A DNA stretch of 26,349 bases from Apostichopus californicus (taxonomy: Eukaryota > Echinodermata > Holothuroidea > Aspidochirotida > Stichopodidae): contig JAIPMN010016991.1 in the NCBI GenBank assembly GCA_020650975.1, forward strand, positions 1 through 26,349, read 5' to 3'. Below the pieces are notes generated by a model, which saw nothing but the letters and a program-made list of their open reading frames with translations, did no database searches and had not been told where the DNA came from. A program made the translations under genes and the position numbers. Positions 9,501 to 20,159 of the stretch are shown here, piece after piece (the stretch's first letter is position 1; each line of letters begins with the position of its first letter).

Positions 9501-9859
9501 CTGCGTAGATTTAATGTTATTTTAGACACATATCCGGTACCAAAACTGAAGAAAAACCTTCTGTTGCAATTTGTGGTGGGTCAATCAGTATATTGACTGG
9601 CCTAACTTTGCGACGCTCAGTAGAAAAAACCCAAAAACCCCCCAAAAAATCAGAGGAATAAATACCCACAACCAGGTAAAAAAAAAAGGAAAAATAGGAC
9701 AGAAGAAAGGGGTGATTGGGAGGGGGCAATATCATTGAGCAAACAGCTGTATATTGCACCATTTTGCATCTAGAGACTTTTTAAATTGCAATTTCCCGGC
9801 ACCCCCTCCCCCATGTCCGCGTACAGACAGTCCCGCCTACTACATTTCTTAACAAAAAC
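9501..9859. other. Stretch without a gene between Academ-like element and L1-type LINE
   Basis: The sequence holds A-runs and C-rich patches (CCGGCACCCCCTCCCCCATG near 9797) but no supported coding, RNA or terminal-repeat feature. TTTTGCATCTAGAGACTTTT near 9763 resembles the interior of common marine invertebrate MITEs; this is only a resemblance. Confidence 0.35.
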
Positions 9860-10059
9860 CCTGTACATAGTTCCACTGCCACTGTGAAGAGCTGCCTCTT
9901 GACCAACTTTCTTTTTTTGAGATACATATATAACTAGCATGGCTATGGCGGGTTAGTTTCTGAGCTCCAGTGAGTAAAATCATTCTTTTACACGGATATA
10001 ACACTTTTCAGTATTTCTTCAAGAATAATCCAAATAATCGGACTGCCCTTTTCGTGAAA

Positions 10060-10880
10060 ATGCTAGGACCTGGAAGAAGAGGCCGATCCTCATCGGCAAA
10101 TAAACAAAATTCTGCACAGCCGAAATCCCAGACCACGCCCAAGCAGTTAGGCCTACTACGTTATGCACAGGTAGTAGAAGAACGAGACTCTCAGAGTGAC
10201 AATGAAGATAATCAAGATAACTGCAAACATGCTATCGATAAGTTTTCAAGCAGCTGCAGAACGTTGATTTAAAGAATTACAGGGCTCCATGGCCAAACTT
10301 GAGTCAGAGCTTGGGAAAGCCCTCGAATTTGCGGCCAAACGAATAGACATATTGTAAAAAAACGACGGCCAAAACCAAAGAATGCGAAGAACTGGACCAC
10401 AGAGTAACACATCTCGAACAGGCCTTGAACAATACCTCATCGGACACAAACAAGCTGGAAAGAATGTCTCGACGGAACAATTTCCGAGTTGTCGGCATAC
10501 CTCAATCTGAAGGGGAGGATTGTGAAGCGATCGTCAAAAGCACGGTAACTCCTCTACTGCCCGATGCTCCAAATATCTCCATCGAGCGATGCCACAGAGA
10601 CGGCAGGGGGACAGACCACCTGACATACTGGTACGATGTCACTCCTTTAAGGATAAGGTCTTAGTTATGAAGAACAGACGGACGGCGCTGGTAGGACAAA
10701 CATTCTTCATCTTCGATGACTTAACCAAAATAGATTTAACTGAAAAGAAGAAATGGTCTACCCAGGTGAAGAACCTCTACGATCAGGGAAGAAAATTACG
10801 TTTCACAGGAGGGAAATGGCGTGACATCACGGGAAGCCATATTCATTTTGAACTCATTTTTCATTGGCAACAGACTCCTG
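10060..10880 (+). pseudogene. L1 ORF1p-like nucleic-acid-binding protein (relic)
   Basis: A start at 10060 gives MLGPGRRGRSSSANKQNSAQ, a basic Ser/Gln-rich head, then an acidic stretch (QSDNEDNQDN) and a stop at 10270. Another frame carries a coiled-coil-like piece (GSMAKLESELGKALEFAAKR). A third (10362-10613) has ECEELDHRVTHLEQALNN and then LERMSRRNNFRVVGIPQSEG, the typical entry to the L1 ORF1p RRM domain. After a further shift near 10610, PPDILVRCHSFKDKVLVMKN and FFIFDDLTKIDLTEKKKW match the C-terminal domain, ending with LRFTGGKWRDITG. In L1 elements this protein trimerises through the coiled coil and coats the RNA. At least three frame changes make it non-functional. Confidence 0.75.
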
Positions 10881-11168
10881 TATCGTTGTGTCATAAGGAC
10901 AGTATCTCCTCATCAATTGTAAGTTATCCGTTGTATATTCAATACTTTTTTCTTTTTGACTCACATGTAGTACAGGCTACCCTCACTATATATGATCCCA
11001 GGCTAGTGCTATTGTTTTGGTTGATTGAAGCACTTCAGTTGATTTGGGTGAAAAGAACACCCCCCCCCCCCGTTATATAACCAGTTGATTATTTTGTCTT
11101 ATATTTTGTACAATAACTTGTACTGTAGTACTAGTGGCATATTTTAATATTATATACTTTTTTTCATC
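10881..11168 (+). other. Spacer between LINE ORF1 and ORF2
   Basis: AT-rich sequence with a C-run at about 11060-11070 and no conserved coding signal. It looks like ORF1 3' decay plus an inter-ORF region. Confidence 0.5.
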
Positions 11169-14100
11169 ATGGCCTTGTTACGTATTAGTACTTTTAACGT
11201 TCGTGGAATAAGGCAGCATAAAAAACGGCGAACGATTTTCACGTTCCTCCGTACTTTTTATGTTTATGTAATGTTTATTTTTTACAAGAAACTCATAGTA
11301 TAGCAAGCGATGAATCTTATTGGCGCAATGAATAGGGAGGTCAAATCATTTTTAGTCACGGGACTTCATCAAGTAGAGGGGTTTGTATTCGGTATTTTTG
11401 ACGACAGTATTCTCACTTTGGTTTGTATTTATGGTCCCAACTTCGATGATTCTAATTTTTTCACTGATATTTGTGCTAAACTCCATCATTTTTCTTGTGA
11501 TTCTATAACTATTGGTGGGGATTTCAAGTTTGTGTATAATCTGGCTATCGATAAATCAGGAGGGAATCCTAGGACCAATTTTAACGCTCGTGATAAGTGT
11601 TTAAATTTAATGGCTAATTTGAATTTAATTGATATTTGGAGAGAGAGAAATCCCCACAGCAAAGAATTTACTTGGAGATCGAATACTTGTTATGATATTT
11701 CTTGTAGTCTGGATTTTTTTCAATCTCTCGTAGTTTGGTAAATTCTGTTACCAAATCCTCTATTCTCCCTAGCCTCCTTGCAGATCACTCCATTATTGAT
11801 TTAGAAATTAGCATTAATTATGTTCAAAGAGGTCCGGGATACTGGAAATTGATTTTTTTCATTGCTTGCTGATCATTACTACATTCAGTTAATCGAGAAC
11901 ACTATTGCTTCTGCTCTAAATTCCATTCCCCATAGCAACCCAGCAATAAAATCGGAGTATATTAAGTATAAAATTCGTGTTGCTTCTATTAACTATAGTA
12001 AGAAAAAAGCAAAGGAAAGAAAGCATCATGAGGATCATCTCCTTAGACACATCGCAGAGTTAGAGAAACAGTTTCATATGACTCAGTCTACGGAGGTTAC
12101 TTAATAATTTGAATATTGGAAGGAATAAGTTACAACATATTTTTTATAATAAATTAAAGGGCATTATTATTCGTTGTAGAGCTGAATGGGTGGAACAAGG
12201 AGAAAGGAATACAAAATATTGTAATAGGAAATCAAAGGTTTATTAGTCATTTGAAAGATGATAATGGTTTAATTTTATCCCTCCGAATTTGTATAAGGGA
12301 GAAGAGACTAATAATTCTAGTTTTTCGATCATGCTGTAGTGTATAAGTTTTTAGATAATGAAGAGGCACATTCGTGTGACGGTTTTTTATCCGAGAGTGA
12401 ATGTAAAGTTGGCCTTTTTTCTATGGTTAACGGTAAGAGTCCTGGCAGTGATGGGCTCCCTGTAGACTTCTACAAGCAATTTTGGTCAAGTATTGGTTCT
12501 ATCGTAACTTCCTGTTTGAACTATGCTTATTCTCAGGGTTCCCCCTCCGACGAGCAAACTCGTAGTGTCCTCTGCCTTATTCCTAAGCCTGAGAAAGACC
12601 ACACTCTTAAGAATTTCCGCCCAGTTTGACTTTTAAATGCTGATTATCAAATTTGTTCAAAAGCATTAGCAGCGAGCGTATAAAGAGTTCTATCTGCTAT
12701 TATTGGCCCCAATCAAACTGGTTTTTATGAAAGGTCGCTTTATTGGCGAGAATATTCGCTGTATTCTTCATACTATTGATTTCTGCAGAGAACAATCTAT
12801 CCCGGTTTTTTTTTACTGTTTATTGATTTTCAGAAAGCCTTTGATAACTTCAATTTAATTTTATATTTCAGTGTTTACATTAATCAAAATTTTTGTCATT
12901 GGGTCCGTACTATTAATTGCAACCCTACGGCATCAGTCACTAACAACGGTTATTCATGTAAGTCATTGTCTATTTATAGAGGAGTGAGACAGGGAAGTCC
13001 TTATACCTTTATTATCTGAGCTGAAATTTTAGCTATTAATATTAATTCCAATCCACTTATCCGTGGTATTTCAATTCTTAATGAAGAGATTAAGATTACG
13101 CAATATGCAGATGATACTACAATTTTTCTTCATGGTTCCCACACTTCTCTGAGTGAAATTGTTCATATTTTTAGAGATTTTTAACTGCCATCTGGCCTTA
13201 AAGTAAACTATGATAACACCAATATTTATTATTTGATTACTAGGAAGCCTCATTTTATAGATAGTTATCATCTTAAGTGGACCAATGGCCCAATCACTGT
13301 ATTGGGTATTGTGGTATAGTAATGACAGAGTCTGTTTCGGCTGGATTTTCTCTCCAAGCTTTCTCGCCTCAAAAGTATTCTTAATATGTGGTCATGTCGA
13401 GACCTGACCCCTATTGGTAAAATTGTCCTAGTTATCTATCTTTTCCCGATCTTCCGAACCCGCCTGAATATTTCATTAAGTTGATTGGGTCGAGTATTTA
13501 TAAGTTTATTTGGTCAGGAAAACCTGATAAAATTAGGCGTACTACTTTAATAAATCCTATTTCCAGTGATGGGTTCAAAGCAGTTCATCTTAACAGCTTC
13601 ATTGATGGTTTCAAATGTACTTGGGTGAGGCGATATCATGACAAAAGTGTTACATTATGGAAATTATACTTCAAGTTTTATGTAAGGATTTTACCAAACA
13701 TCGTTTATTTGTTTGTAATTATTCGTATGAAGACATTAAGACTACTAATACGTTTTTAAATGATGTTATCCATGGCTGGTCCCAATTTCCATTTCAGAAG
13801 CCAACTTGTAATTTCAAGGATCAAATCATCAAATAATCATTATATTAAAGTTGATCATAAAGTTTGTTAGAAATCCTGGCAGGACAAGGGGATTACATAT
13901 TTAAAAGATTTAATAGATGACAACTATTGTTTCTTATCACACTCGTCGTTGACCAAAAAAAGTATAACTTTAATTATCCTCTTACAACGTATTACGGTAA
14001 TATCCACGCAATTCCCAGTCATTGGAAAGAGTTATTTACCCAGGGTGATATCAATTGGGTGTCTTTACTAGATTGTATTCATAACATGCCAATCCTTTTA

Positions 14101-14510
14101 CGTTATATATATAATCAGCTTATCCAGAGATTCATAACACCACCGAAGTCAAGCTCTAAATAGAATTTGCACTTCAATATAGGTGAGCTTCAGTGGAGAG
14201 ATATTTTTCCGATTCCTTTCCAGTCACTTAGAGCTACTAAGATTCAATACTTTCAGTTTCGATTTATACATCGTATTTTAGCTACTAATTATTTCCTTTT
14301 TTTAATCAATAAGGAGGATAATCCACGATGTACGTTGTGTGGTGAAAGAGATAAAACGTCATTTCATTTATTTTGGGAGTGTAATATTACCTCCAACTTT
14401 ATTTTAAATGTTGAGCAGAAAATATTAAATAGACAATTTGTTTTATCTAAGCAAGATATATGTTTTGGTTATCATCTTCAAGTAAAACACCCTATGAATT
14501 TCCTTATCAT
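11169..14510 (+). pseudogene. L1-type ORF2: endonuclease, reverse transcriptase and C-terminal domain (relic)
   Basis: ORF2 starts at ATG 11169 with MALLRISTFNVRGIRQHKKR. Endonuclease motifs follow in different frames: QETHSIASDESYWRNE (about 11285, catalytic Glu), CIYGPNFDDSNFF, IGGDFKFVYN, DIWRERNPHSKEFTWRS, SLDFF, and ADHSIIDLEI (about 11780, terminal His). Reverse transcriptase motifs are NGKSPGSDGLPVDFYKQFW (about 12430), NQTGFMKGRFIGENIR, FIDFQKAFD (about 12820), YRGVRQGSP, and QYADDTTIFLHG with YADD at 13104-13115. Downstream come YKFIWSGKPDKIRRTTLIN (13500) and the cysteine motif CTLCGERDKTSFHLFWEC (about 14332). Many frameshifts and stops intervene. The frame ends at HPMNFLIM, where sequence from another element takes over. 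Confidence 0.8.
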
Positions 14511-14515
14511 GGGGG

Positions 14516-15180
14516 GTGGACGATCGCACGCCTGTCGCCGTGGGAACTGATGGTAACTGTCTGTTCAACGCAATTTCAGTTGCCGTTGAAGGAGACGAGT
14601 CCTGCATTGAACTGATCACATATGCCAACAAATATACTGACATGCATCGCAATTCAGGTCTGGATTTGGTCAGCCCAACATACTCATCAGCATGGACTAT
14701 GCAGGCAGCTGCATCAGTCATCGGGGCACCCATTGTGTCCATTTATCCACCATGGACCTGTGCGTTAAAATCCTAAATTTTAAGAGGGCACCTATCTTCT
14801 TGATGTGGACATGTACAGGACATTCTTCAGGTAGTACATGGATGCCAAACCACTTTGTCCCCCTCATCAGAAATGTCAACAAGAAGGAAGACATTTGCAC
14901 AGGTATTGACGTCATCAACCCCTTCTCGTCGGAAGCCTGCCAACTATTCACACGCGGAGGAAGGACCCCTCATCCAAGACTCACAATCCTCACCAAGAAA
15001 GGACTGTTTCGAGCGAAACCGGAAAAGTTAACGTTCCAAATTAGGGGGCGCTCGTCAGGCAGGCGAGAACAAAATGGCGCTATACAGAGCGCTGCTGGAG
15101 AGAACGACGGCAGCAAAGTAGGCCAAGTTCTGTTATTTCTTCAGCAAGTTACTGTCGTTAATGTTAATGACTTGTTGGGT
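14516..15180 (+). pseudogene. OTU-type cysteine protease-like domain, N-terminal part of an OTU-MULE mobile gene
   Basis: The first frame gives TPVAVGTDGNCLFNAISVAV, the OTU signature in which the Asp and Cys of DGNCLFNAIS are the expected catalytic pair. It continues to SAWTMQAAASVIGAPIVSIY. A one-base shift near 14760 moves the protein into the frame with APIFLMWTCTGHSSGSTWMP and NHFVPLI (about 14850-14870), which supplies the catalytic His. OTU enzymes usually cleave ubiquitin chains; in transposon proteins the role is not known. The frame stays open to 15270 but loses family-like sequence after about 15040. A GGTGAGT donor-like site lies at about 15179. The domain begins almost at the breakpoint with the LINE, so any upstream exon is missing. 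Confidence 0.65.
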
Positions 15181-15919
15181 GAGTGTTGTACAATTGTCTT
15201 GGTTTTCCGATATGTACACTGGGTTTACGATACGAGTTGTAGTTTATTGAGCCGTGTAGACACGTTTTAATCTAATTATAGTTTAAGTACGCCTCGGGCC
15301 ATTCACGGCAGATAGGCCCATGTGTTTCATGATTAGCTTGCCTGTAACGGCTGTCATTCTGCGCTGTTTATCGGTTTCTGGTTCTCTGTCGAGCCTAAAA
15401 CTGGAATTACCGTTATTTTGACCTTAATATATTACTGATTATTTGTGATTGTAAGGCTGTTTTCAGAAATGAGTGTTTAGACCAATCTACGATGATTTGT
15501 TACTTGTGAGGGACTTACAATTTGTTGTTATAGACCTGTTGTCAAGACACAATACGCACCTCGATGTTGAAGGTCATGAATATTCATGAGTTCGAATCGA
15601 AGCTAGCTGAGATTTCGGCAGCAAACTGAAGTTAGACTGTTTATGACGTTGCAGGTTGAATTTAGCCCTGATCGTTGCAGTAGCCTATTGATTGTAGTGT
15701 TAATTTAAGAAATCTGTTCATTAAAAGCTTATTATGTTTACATGAGTTGCTGTTGCATGTATTTATGATACTGTACATTTGTATTACAGATTTACCTAAT
15801 ATACCGAAACGATAACTTACTGAACCTTTGTGTGACCGTGAACCACATTGGTATTCTGAAACTGTCGTTAGTCGCATCCGGTCACAGTAGTAAGTAAATT
15901 GTATACAGTTCTTTAACAG
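15181..15919 (+). other. Probable intron between OTU and MULE segments
   Basis: The stretch is AT-rich, lacks coding similarity, and lies between a donor-like TTGGGTGAGTG (about 15176) and an acceptor-like TTCTTTAACAG (ending 15919). Both sides match parts of one multi-domain protein family, so an intron of about 740 bp is reasonable. An unrelated insertion is the alternative. Confidence 0.45.
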
Positions 15920-17400
15920 GGGTTTGCGCTTAATTATGCGAATGTCTCAAGTTCATAGCATCTCACCACAACCACTGCAAAGAGAGGACCAAAGTGACGT
16001 TGAAAACTATGACTTAAGCACTTCTGTTGTGTCCCCGCCTTGTGGTCCTTCTACCCACAAAGTCTCAACACCGCCGCCCTCAAGTATGAAGTTCAGTGAC
16101 CATCTGAGGATGAATTCGAGGACTCAATGTCGGATCCTTTTGGAAAGAAACGAAAGAGAACTCATAAATCATCTACAGATTGAAGACGGCGTACAACCTC
16201 CACTTCAGATTCGGAGGGTTGTGATTGTTTTTCGACTGATGACAGTTTTGTTGGACAGGTTATTAGACATGATGATGGAATGAAGAATTTGAAAGGCCAT
16301 TTGTTAACTCCAGATGAGTTGTTTAACTTAATTTCTAATTGTAATGATGTGCCAAAGTACACCGAAATCCCCCCAGGTAACAAGGATAACAAGTATTTTC
16401 TTATTAATAACTGTGTAAATGTGGTAAATCGAAAACATGCTAAAAGGAGTGACTTCACATACGACTGTGGAGTCTGGGACTATAAATTGACAAACAAAGC
16501 GAACAGATATCTTAAATGTAAATAATAGTTTTGTTTGTATAAAGAAAAAGCAGGGAAAGTATTGTAAAGTTGTTACTGGGCAAAATATTGAAGTATCCCC
16601 TCAACCATTGGACAACGATGTAAGAATCATGAAACGGTGTTATTCTACCCTAAAACGAGATCATTCAAGAAGCGTATATGTTGGTTTGAACAACTTCCCC
16701 ACCAAGACTGTGCAAAATTTAACATTGCAGTTGTCGAGTATCTCGGTAAATTTCCAAAGAAAGGGAGTGCTCATGGAAACAGGAAAAAGGGAGACTGTGA
16801 ACACGTACGATCAATTAAAACGTGTAGAGATGAGTTACGAAATACCGTCAAGGAAAATCAAGCCAGAAAAGTTTACACAAACATGGTAGTGGATTCCGTT
16901 GGTGCACCAAATATTGCACCCAGGGATGTAAAACAGGTTCAAAATATGAAGTACCGTGTAATTTGCTCAGATAGACCAGGTGAACATAGGAGAAACACGG
17001 CCGATGATGTGCAAAGTGTAATCAACATGATACATGATAATCCTTTCATTCAAGAAATCATTCAAAGCAAATCCAAGCGACCTTCTAAACATCTGTTCAG
17101 ATAATTCTTCAAGAAGTATACTGGGAATTGACCGCACATTTAATTTAGCTTCTTGTTATGTTACCTGATTTTGTGTACCAACACCGTAATCTCGTCCGGA
17201 AAACCTCCCATATTATGTGAGGACCTGTTTATTTGCATTGGGACAGAAGTTTTTTTCACATGTACAGGGTATGCTGAATTTACGAATTGGCTCTGAGGAA
17301 AAGGCTTTGGTAAAGACTGCCGAGTGTTTTACTCCTGCAACATTTGTCTTTTGTACCAGAAAATGTGTATTACAAGAAAATGTGGGGAGATTTTTAATTC
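15920..17400 (+). pseudogene. MULE-like transposase segment of the OTU-MULE gene (relic)
   Basis: Starting after the acceptor-like site, frames change several times. A Ser/Pro-rich head is followed by a basic NLS-like GKKRKRTHKS (about 16143) and LTPDELFNLISNCNDVPKYT. Next come DNKYFLINNCVNVVNRKHAK, then YDCGVWDYK (about 16460), a stop at 16523, GKYCKVVTGQNIEVSPQP (16553), KRICWFEQLPHQDCAKFN (about 16669) and VVEYLGKFPKKGSAHGN. RPGEHRRNTADDVQSVINMI leads to LGIDRTFNLASCYVT (17121-17165). The Asp in GID (17130-17132) is the likely first catalytic residue of the MULE DDE domain. FFSHVQG and IGSEEKALVKT (about 17250-17315) with FCTRK follow. The domain is then cut near 17400 by a LINE 5' end, losing the rest of the DDE core. 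Confidence 0.6.
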
Positions 17401-17415
17401 AAAAGGTGCTTTTTA

Positions 17416-17448
17416 CGTGACCCGCCATGCGGGATCGAAAACGTCACG
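17416..17448 (+). repeat. 33-bp imperfect palindrome, copy at LINE 5' end
   Basis: Outer arms CGTGAC/GTCACG and inner arms CCCGC/GCGGG can pair. The same motif occurs in reverse orientation at 724-756 and 22547-22579. Similarity with the 22.5-kb copy also covers about 25 bp upstream (GATTTTTAATTC). Confidence 0.9.
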
Positions 17449-18390
17449 GCAAAACGGCATTACCGAACCATCCCACTCTGACAAACGAAACTCAAGTCAA
17501 GCGAGACCTGCAGAGACAAACCCCCAACCACCCACTCAAACATTCAAAAACCACAAAAGGACGACCAGCACGCAACGAAACGAAACACCCCTCCCCAGCA
17601 CACCACCGTCCAAAAAAGGCAGCCCCCGTTCCGTATGGGTAACTTTCATCCACGTAGGACTCAGTTTGGGGCTGTCAAGGCTGCCAAAATGTGCTCCTAC
17701 GCACAGGCCCCTGGGGTATTGAGCGGGCACCGATAGGTTCGGATCGACCTGAAGCAGGGCATACCCTCCTTCCTGTTTATTGCCGGGCATAAAGCTCACG
17801 TGCGTTATCCCGGTCAGCCCCGTACCTGCTTCAGGTGTGGGGAGACCGGGCACGAAGCCAAGGGCTGCCCAAACCAAAAGCGTGGGTGCTGCCTTCGTCT
17901 TGGGCATGATACCTCTGCTTGCCCAAACGAGGTTGTGTGCTCACTCTGTGGTAAGGAGGGACATGTCTTTCGCACTTGTCCCTCCTCTTATGTCTTTATG
18001 AAAAAGAGGGGGGGGGGGTCAATCAAGGTCGCCAAGTTCTGACGCACCAACTGCCTCGAAGGAAGCTTCACGCAAGGAGGGGAACCGGGTGAGATTTCAG
18101 CCTCCGCACCTGGTTCACCCTCCCCCGTCGTTGCAGACCCCAACCCCGTGCCCGCACCGCCCTCCACCACACCGCGAAGCGGAAACGGGGTCTCCGCCGG
18201 CCTTCCCCCATCAACTCGTCCAGTTCCGCCCCTAGTCCGGCGCCGGTATCGCCAGATCCGGAGTCTCCGTCCGACAGCGACTCCGGAGACTCGGTGATCA
18301 TCGAGCCGAAAGTGCCACTGGGACGACCTGGTACGAGGAGATGGCTGAACCCTCTCTAAAAAGGTCGGCTTCAAGTGACGACTCGGACAA
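17449..18390 (+). pseudogene. LINE ORF1 relic with CCHC zinc knuckles
   Basis: After a Lys/Pro/Thr-rich leader, the informative frame runs from 17740 to 18042: RIDLKQGIPSFLFIAGHK, then YPGQPRTCFRCGETGHEAKG. The first knuckle is CFRCGETGHEAKGC. The second (CCLRLGHDTSAC) has lost the normal C-x2-C spacing, and the third is CSLCGKEGHVFRTC. The frame ends at 18042 after a G-run. A Pro/Ser-rich acidic tail in other frames (SPDPESPSDSDSGDS, EEMAEPSLKRSASSDDSDN) reaches about 18390. Such proteins bind element RNA in the Tx1/L1 clade. The region upstream of 17740, expected to hold an RRM-like domain, is too decayed or deleted to recognise. Confidence 0.65.
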
Positions 18391-19977
18391 TGTATGTCGT
18401 CTAGGGCGCGTTTGAAGCTTACAGAATCGTCGTGGCGTAGTTTCGCCTCATTGCCCTCTCATGGCCCATACAACTTCACTTTCAACGTGAATGACATGTG
18501 GGATCATTGGTTTGCATTCTATTCAAGTATCCTCAGGATAATATCTCCCTTTGTACTGTGTATGCTCCCAATCGGTCTTCTGCTAGACGTGATTTTTTGG
18601 ACACGCTGCCTTCCTTTGTTCCTGGTAGTGCACCATGTGTCATGGTCGGAGACTTTAACTGTGTCTCAGACTCGGGTCTTCACAGACTCGTGGCTTCTGT
18701 GTCTGCTGGTCCTGACGCTGGGATCACAGAACTGGATCGATTCACTTCGGCACACCTTTTGGCCGATGTCTGAAGGCATATGCACCCATGTAGTACGGTG
18801 TATACGTGGGTGAGGCCCAACGGATTTAAAATTTTAAATGTTCGGGTTGCGTGACGCTGAGCTGTCCGCTCTCTGACTGTTGTAGCACGTTTTGTTTTGC
18901 CTTCCATTTACCCGATCGGGCGGGGCCTATGGAAACTTAACTGTCGGATTCTTGGCGAGGCAGAGTTCCGCCAAGCTTTCGAAACCAGGTACAAAGGATG
19001 GCAAACATTGAGGCCGGCCTTTGCCTCTACATGAGGCAGATGTCAAGTTGCGCATCAAACGCTACGCAATTCAGTATTGCGTGACCCGCGCACGGCGGCG
19101 GAGAGAAAAATTCTCGAAGCTGTGCACGGAGGTGAAGTTTGGCGACCCCTCGGCTGTCATCACTTTGCAGACTTATCTAGATGAAAAGTACCACGGTGCC
19201 CGCGTCAGGCCCCGTGTCGAAGCGGTGGAAGCTGAGGAGCGCCCTTCACTGATGTTTTACCAGTCCGTTAGCTCATCGGCGGGTGACAGACGCGTCCCAT
19301 CTGTGCACGCTACTGATGGGACAGTGGTTAGTGACCCTCGCGGACAATTCCGCGTATGTAAAGATGATTATTCGAGTTTGCTTACGCGTGGCAGTGTCGG
19401 CACAGGCCGATTTATTGAGGGGAACCTCAAAAACTGTTCCCCACGAGGTCAATGATATTTTAGGGGGCGGAATAACCACTGTTGAGCTTTGGAGGGCGCT
19501 TTCGAAGATGAAGAATGGCAAGTCCCCGGGTTCGGACGGGCTTCCGAGGGAGTTCTACCGAACCTTTTGGGCAATAATTGGACCTGACATCAGAGCCGTC
19601 TTCGAGGACGCCTTCCAAAACGGACTGTTAAACCAAAGTCAACGTCTGGGCACGATTACTTTGCTGCCCAAGTCTGGGGACCCCTTGGATCCTCATAACA
19701 AGCGTACGATGACCTTGTTAAATGTGGATTACAAGTTGCTGGCTAAGGCTTTGTGCAACCGCCTTCCGCTGGCTATGCCGCCTCTTGTGGGTGATCTCCA
19801 GACTTGTGGTTGATGCGCGACTTCACCGACTTTGTTATTGAGCGTTATATGACATGTGCATTGGTCTGTCTTGACCAGCAGAAGGCCTTGGACATGGTGG
19901 ATTGCGGTTTTGTACTGAATGTATTGGAGACGTTTCAGTTACACCCGAATTTTCGTAAATGGATTTCTGTTTTGTAT
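18391..19977 (+). pseudogene. LINE ORF2 relic: endonuclease and partial reverse transcriptase
   Basis: An endonuclease piece at 18498-18773 has LCTVYAPNRSSARRDFLDTL and VMVGDFNCVSDSGLHRLVAS. GLWKLNCRILGEAEFRQAFE appears at about 18927, and DVKLRIKRYAIQYCVTRARR with RVEAVEAEERPSLMFYQSV spans the linker (19036-19270). After a frameshift, reverse transcriptase motifs follow: LSKMKNGKSPGSDGLPREFY (about 19500), FWAIIGPDI, LGTITLLPKSGDPLDP and LLNVDYKLLAKALCNRL. A short deletion near 19800 removes the GR(N/F)-type motif. LVCLDQQKALDMVD (about 19861) carries the first catalytic Asp region. Coding similarity stops at about 19977. Stops and frameshifts make the protein non-functional. Confidence 0.7.
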
Positions 19978-19984
19978 CAGTGTT

Positions 19985-20155
19985 GTAGTACTCGAAAAGT
20001 ACTCGATACTCGAGTACTACTCGAGTACCGATTTTAGAAGTACTCGTACTCGACCATCGGTACTTGGTGCTTGATAGTCAAAGTACTCGTACAAAGGTAC
20101 TCGGTACTCGGAAGGAAAAGTACTCGAATGTAGGAGTACTTTACGAGTATTTTAA
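19985..20155. repeat. TACTCG subterminal repeat array
   Basis: At least ten TACTCG words and three reverse copies (CGAGTA) lie in about 170 bp next to the left hAT terminus, many as AAGTACTCG. Arrays of short subterminal motifs are known transposase-binding sites in hAT elements, so this is the likely role. Confidence 0.8.
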
Positions 20156-20159
20156 ACAA

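Larger units (their letters stand above)
9860..14510 (+). mobile_element. L1-type LINE retrotransposon, decayed and 3'-truncated
   Basis: The element contains, in order, a possible 5' leader, ORF1 (L1 ORF1p-like, from 10060), an AT-rich spacer with a C-run, and ORF2 (from 11169) with apurinic-type endonuclease, reverse transcriptase and a C-terminal cysteine motif. Both ORFs are broken by multiple frameshifts and stops, so the copy is inactive. The start at about 9860 is approximate. The sequence stops within ORF2 at about 14510 instead of ending in a 3' UTR and tail. That is unusual, because target-primed reverse transcription normally preserves the 3' end, so a later deletion, insertion or recombination is likely. 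Confidence 0.75.
17400..19977 (+). mobile_element. Tx1/L1-like LINE with CCHC-type ORF1, 3'-truncated
   Basis: The element starts near the 33-bp palindrome at 17416. It carries an ORF1 with zinc knuckles (to about 18380) and an ORF2 with endonuclease and the N-terminal half of reverse transcriptase. It is lost at 19977, where a hAT terminus CAGTGTTG begins. The YADD catalytic motif and 3' end are absent. The leader and palindrome are shared with the minus-strand fragment at 1-756. Confidence 0.65.

Noticed and set aside
14500-14560. LINE-OTU fusion protein
   Set aside because: The two coding segments are in different frames and the LINE frame stops soon after the junction, so no fused product is encoded.
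15575-15610. GTTCGAATC as a tRNA B-box
   Set aside because: No A-box or cloverleaf can be built around it.
17780-18001. Plus-strand frame overlapping the zinc knuckles and a minus-strand frame at 17988-18374
   Set aside because: Shadows of the GC-rich LINE ORF1 in other frames.
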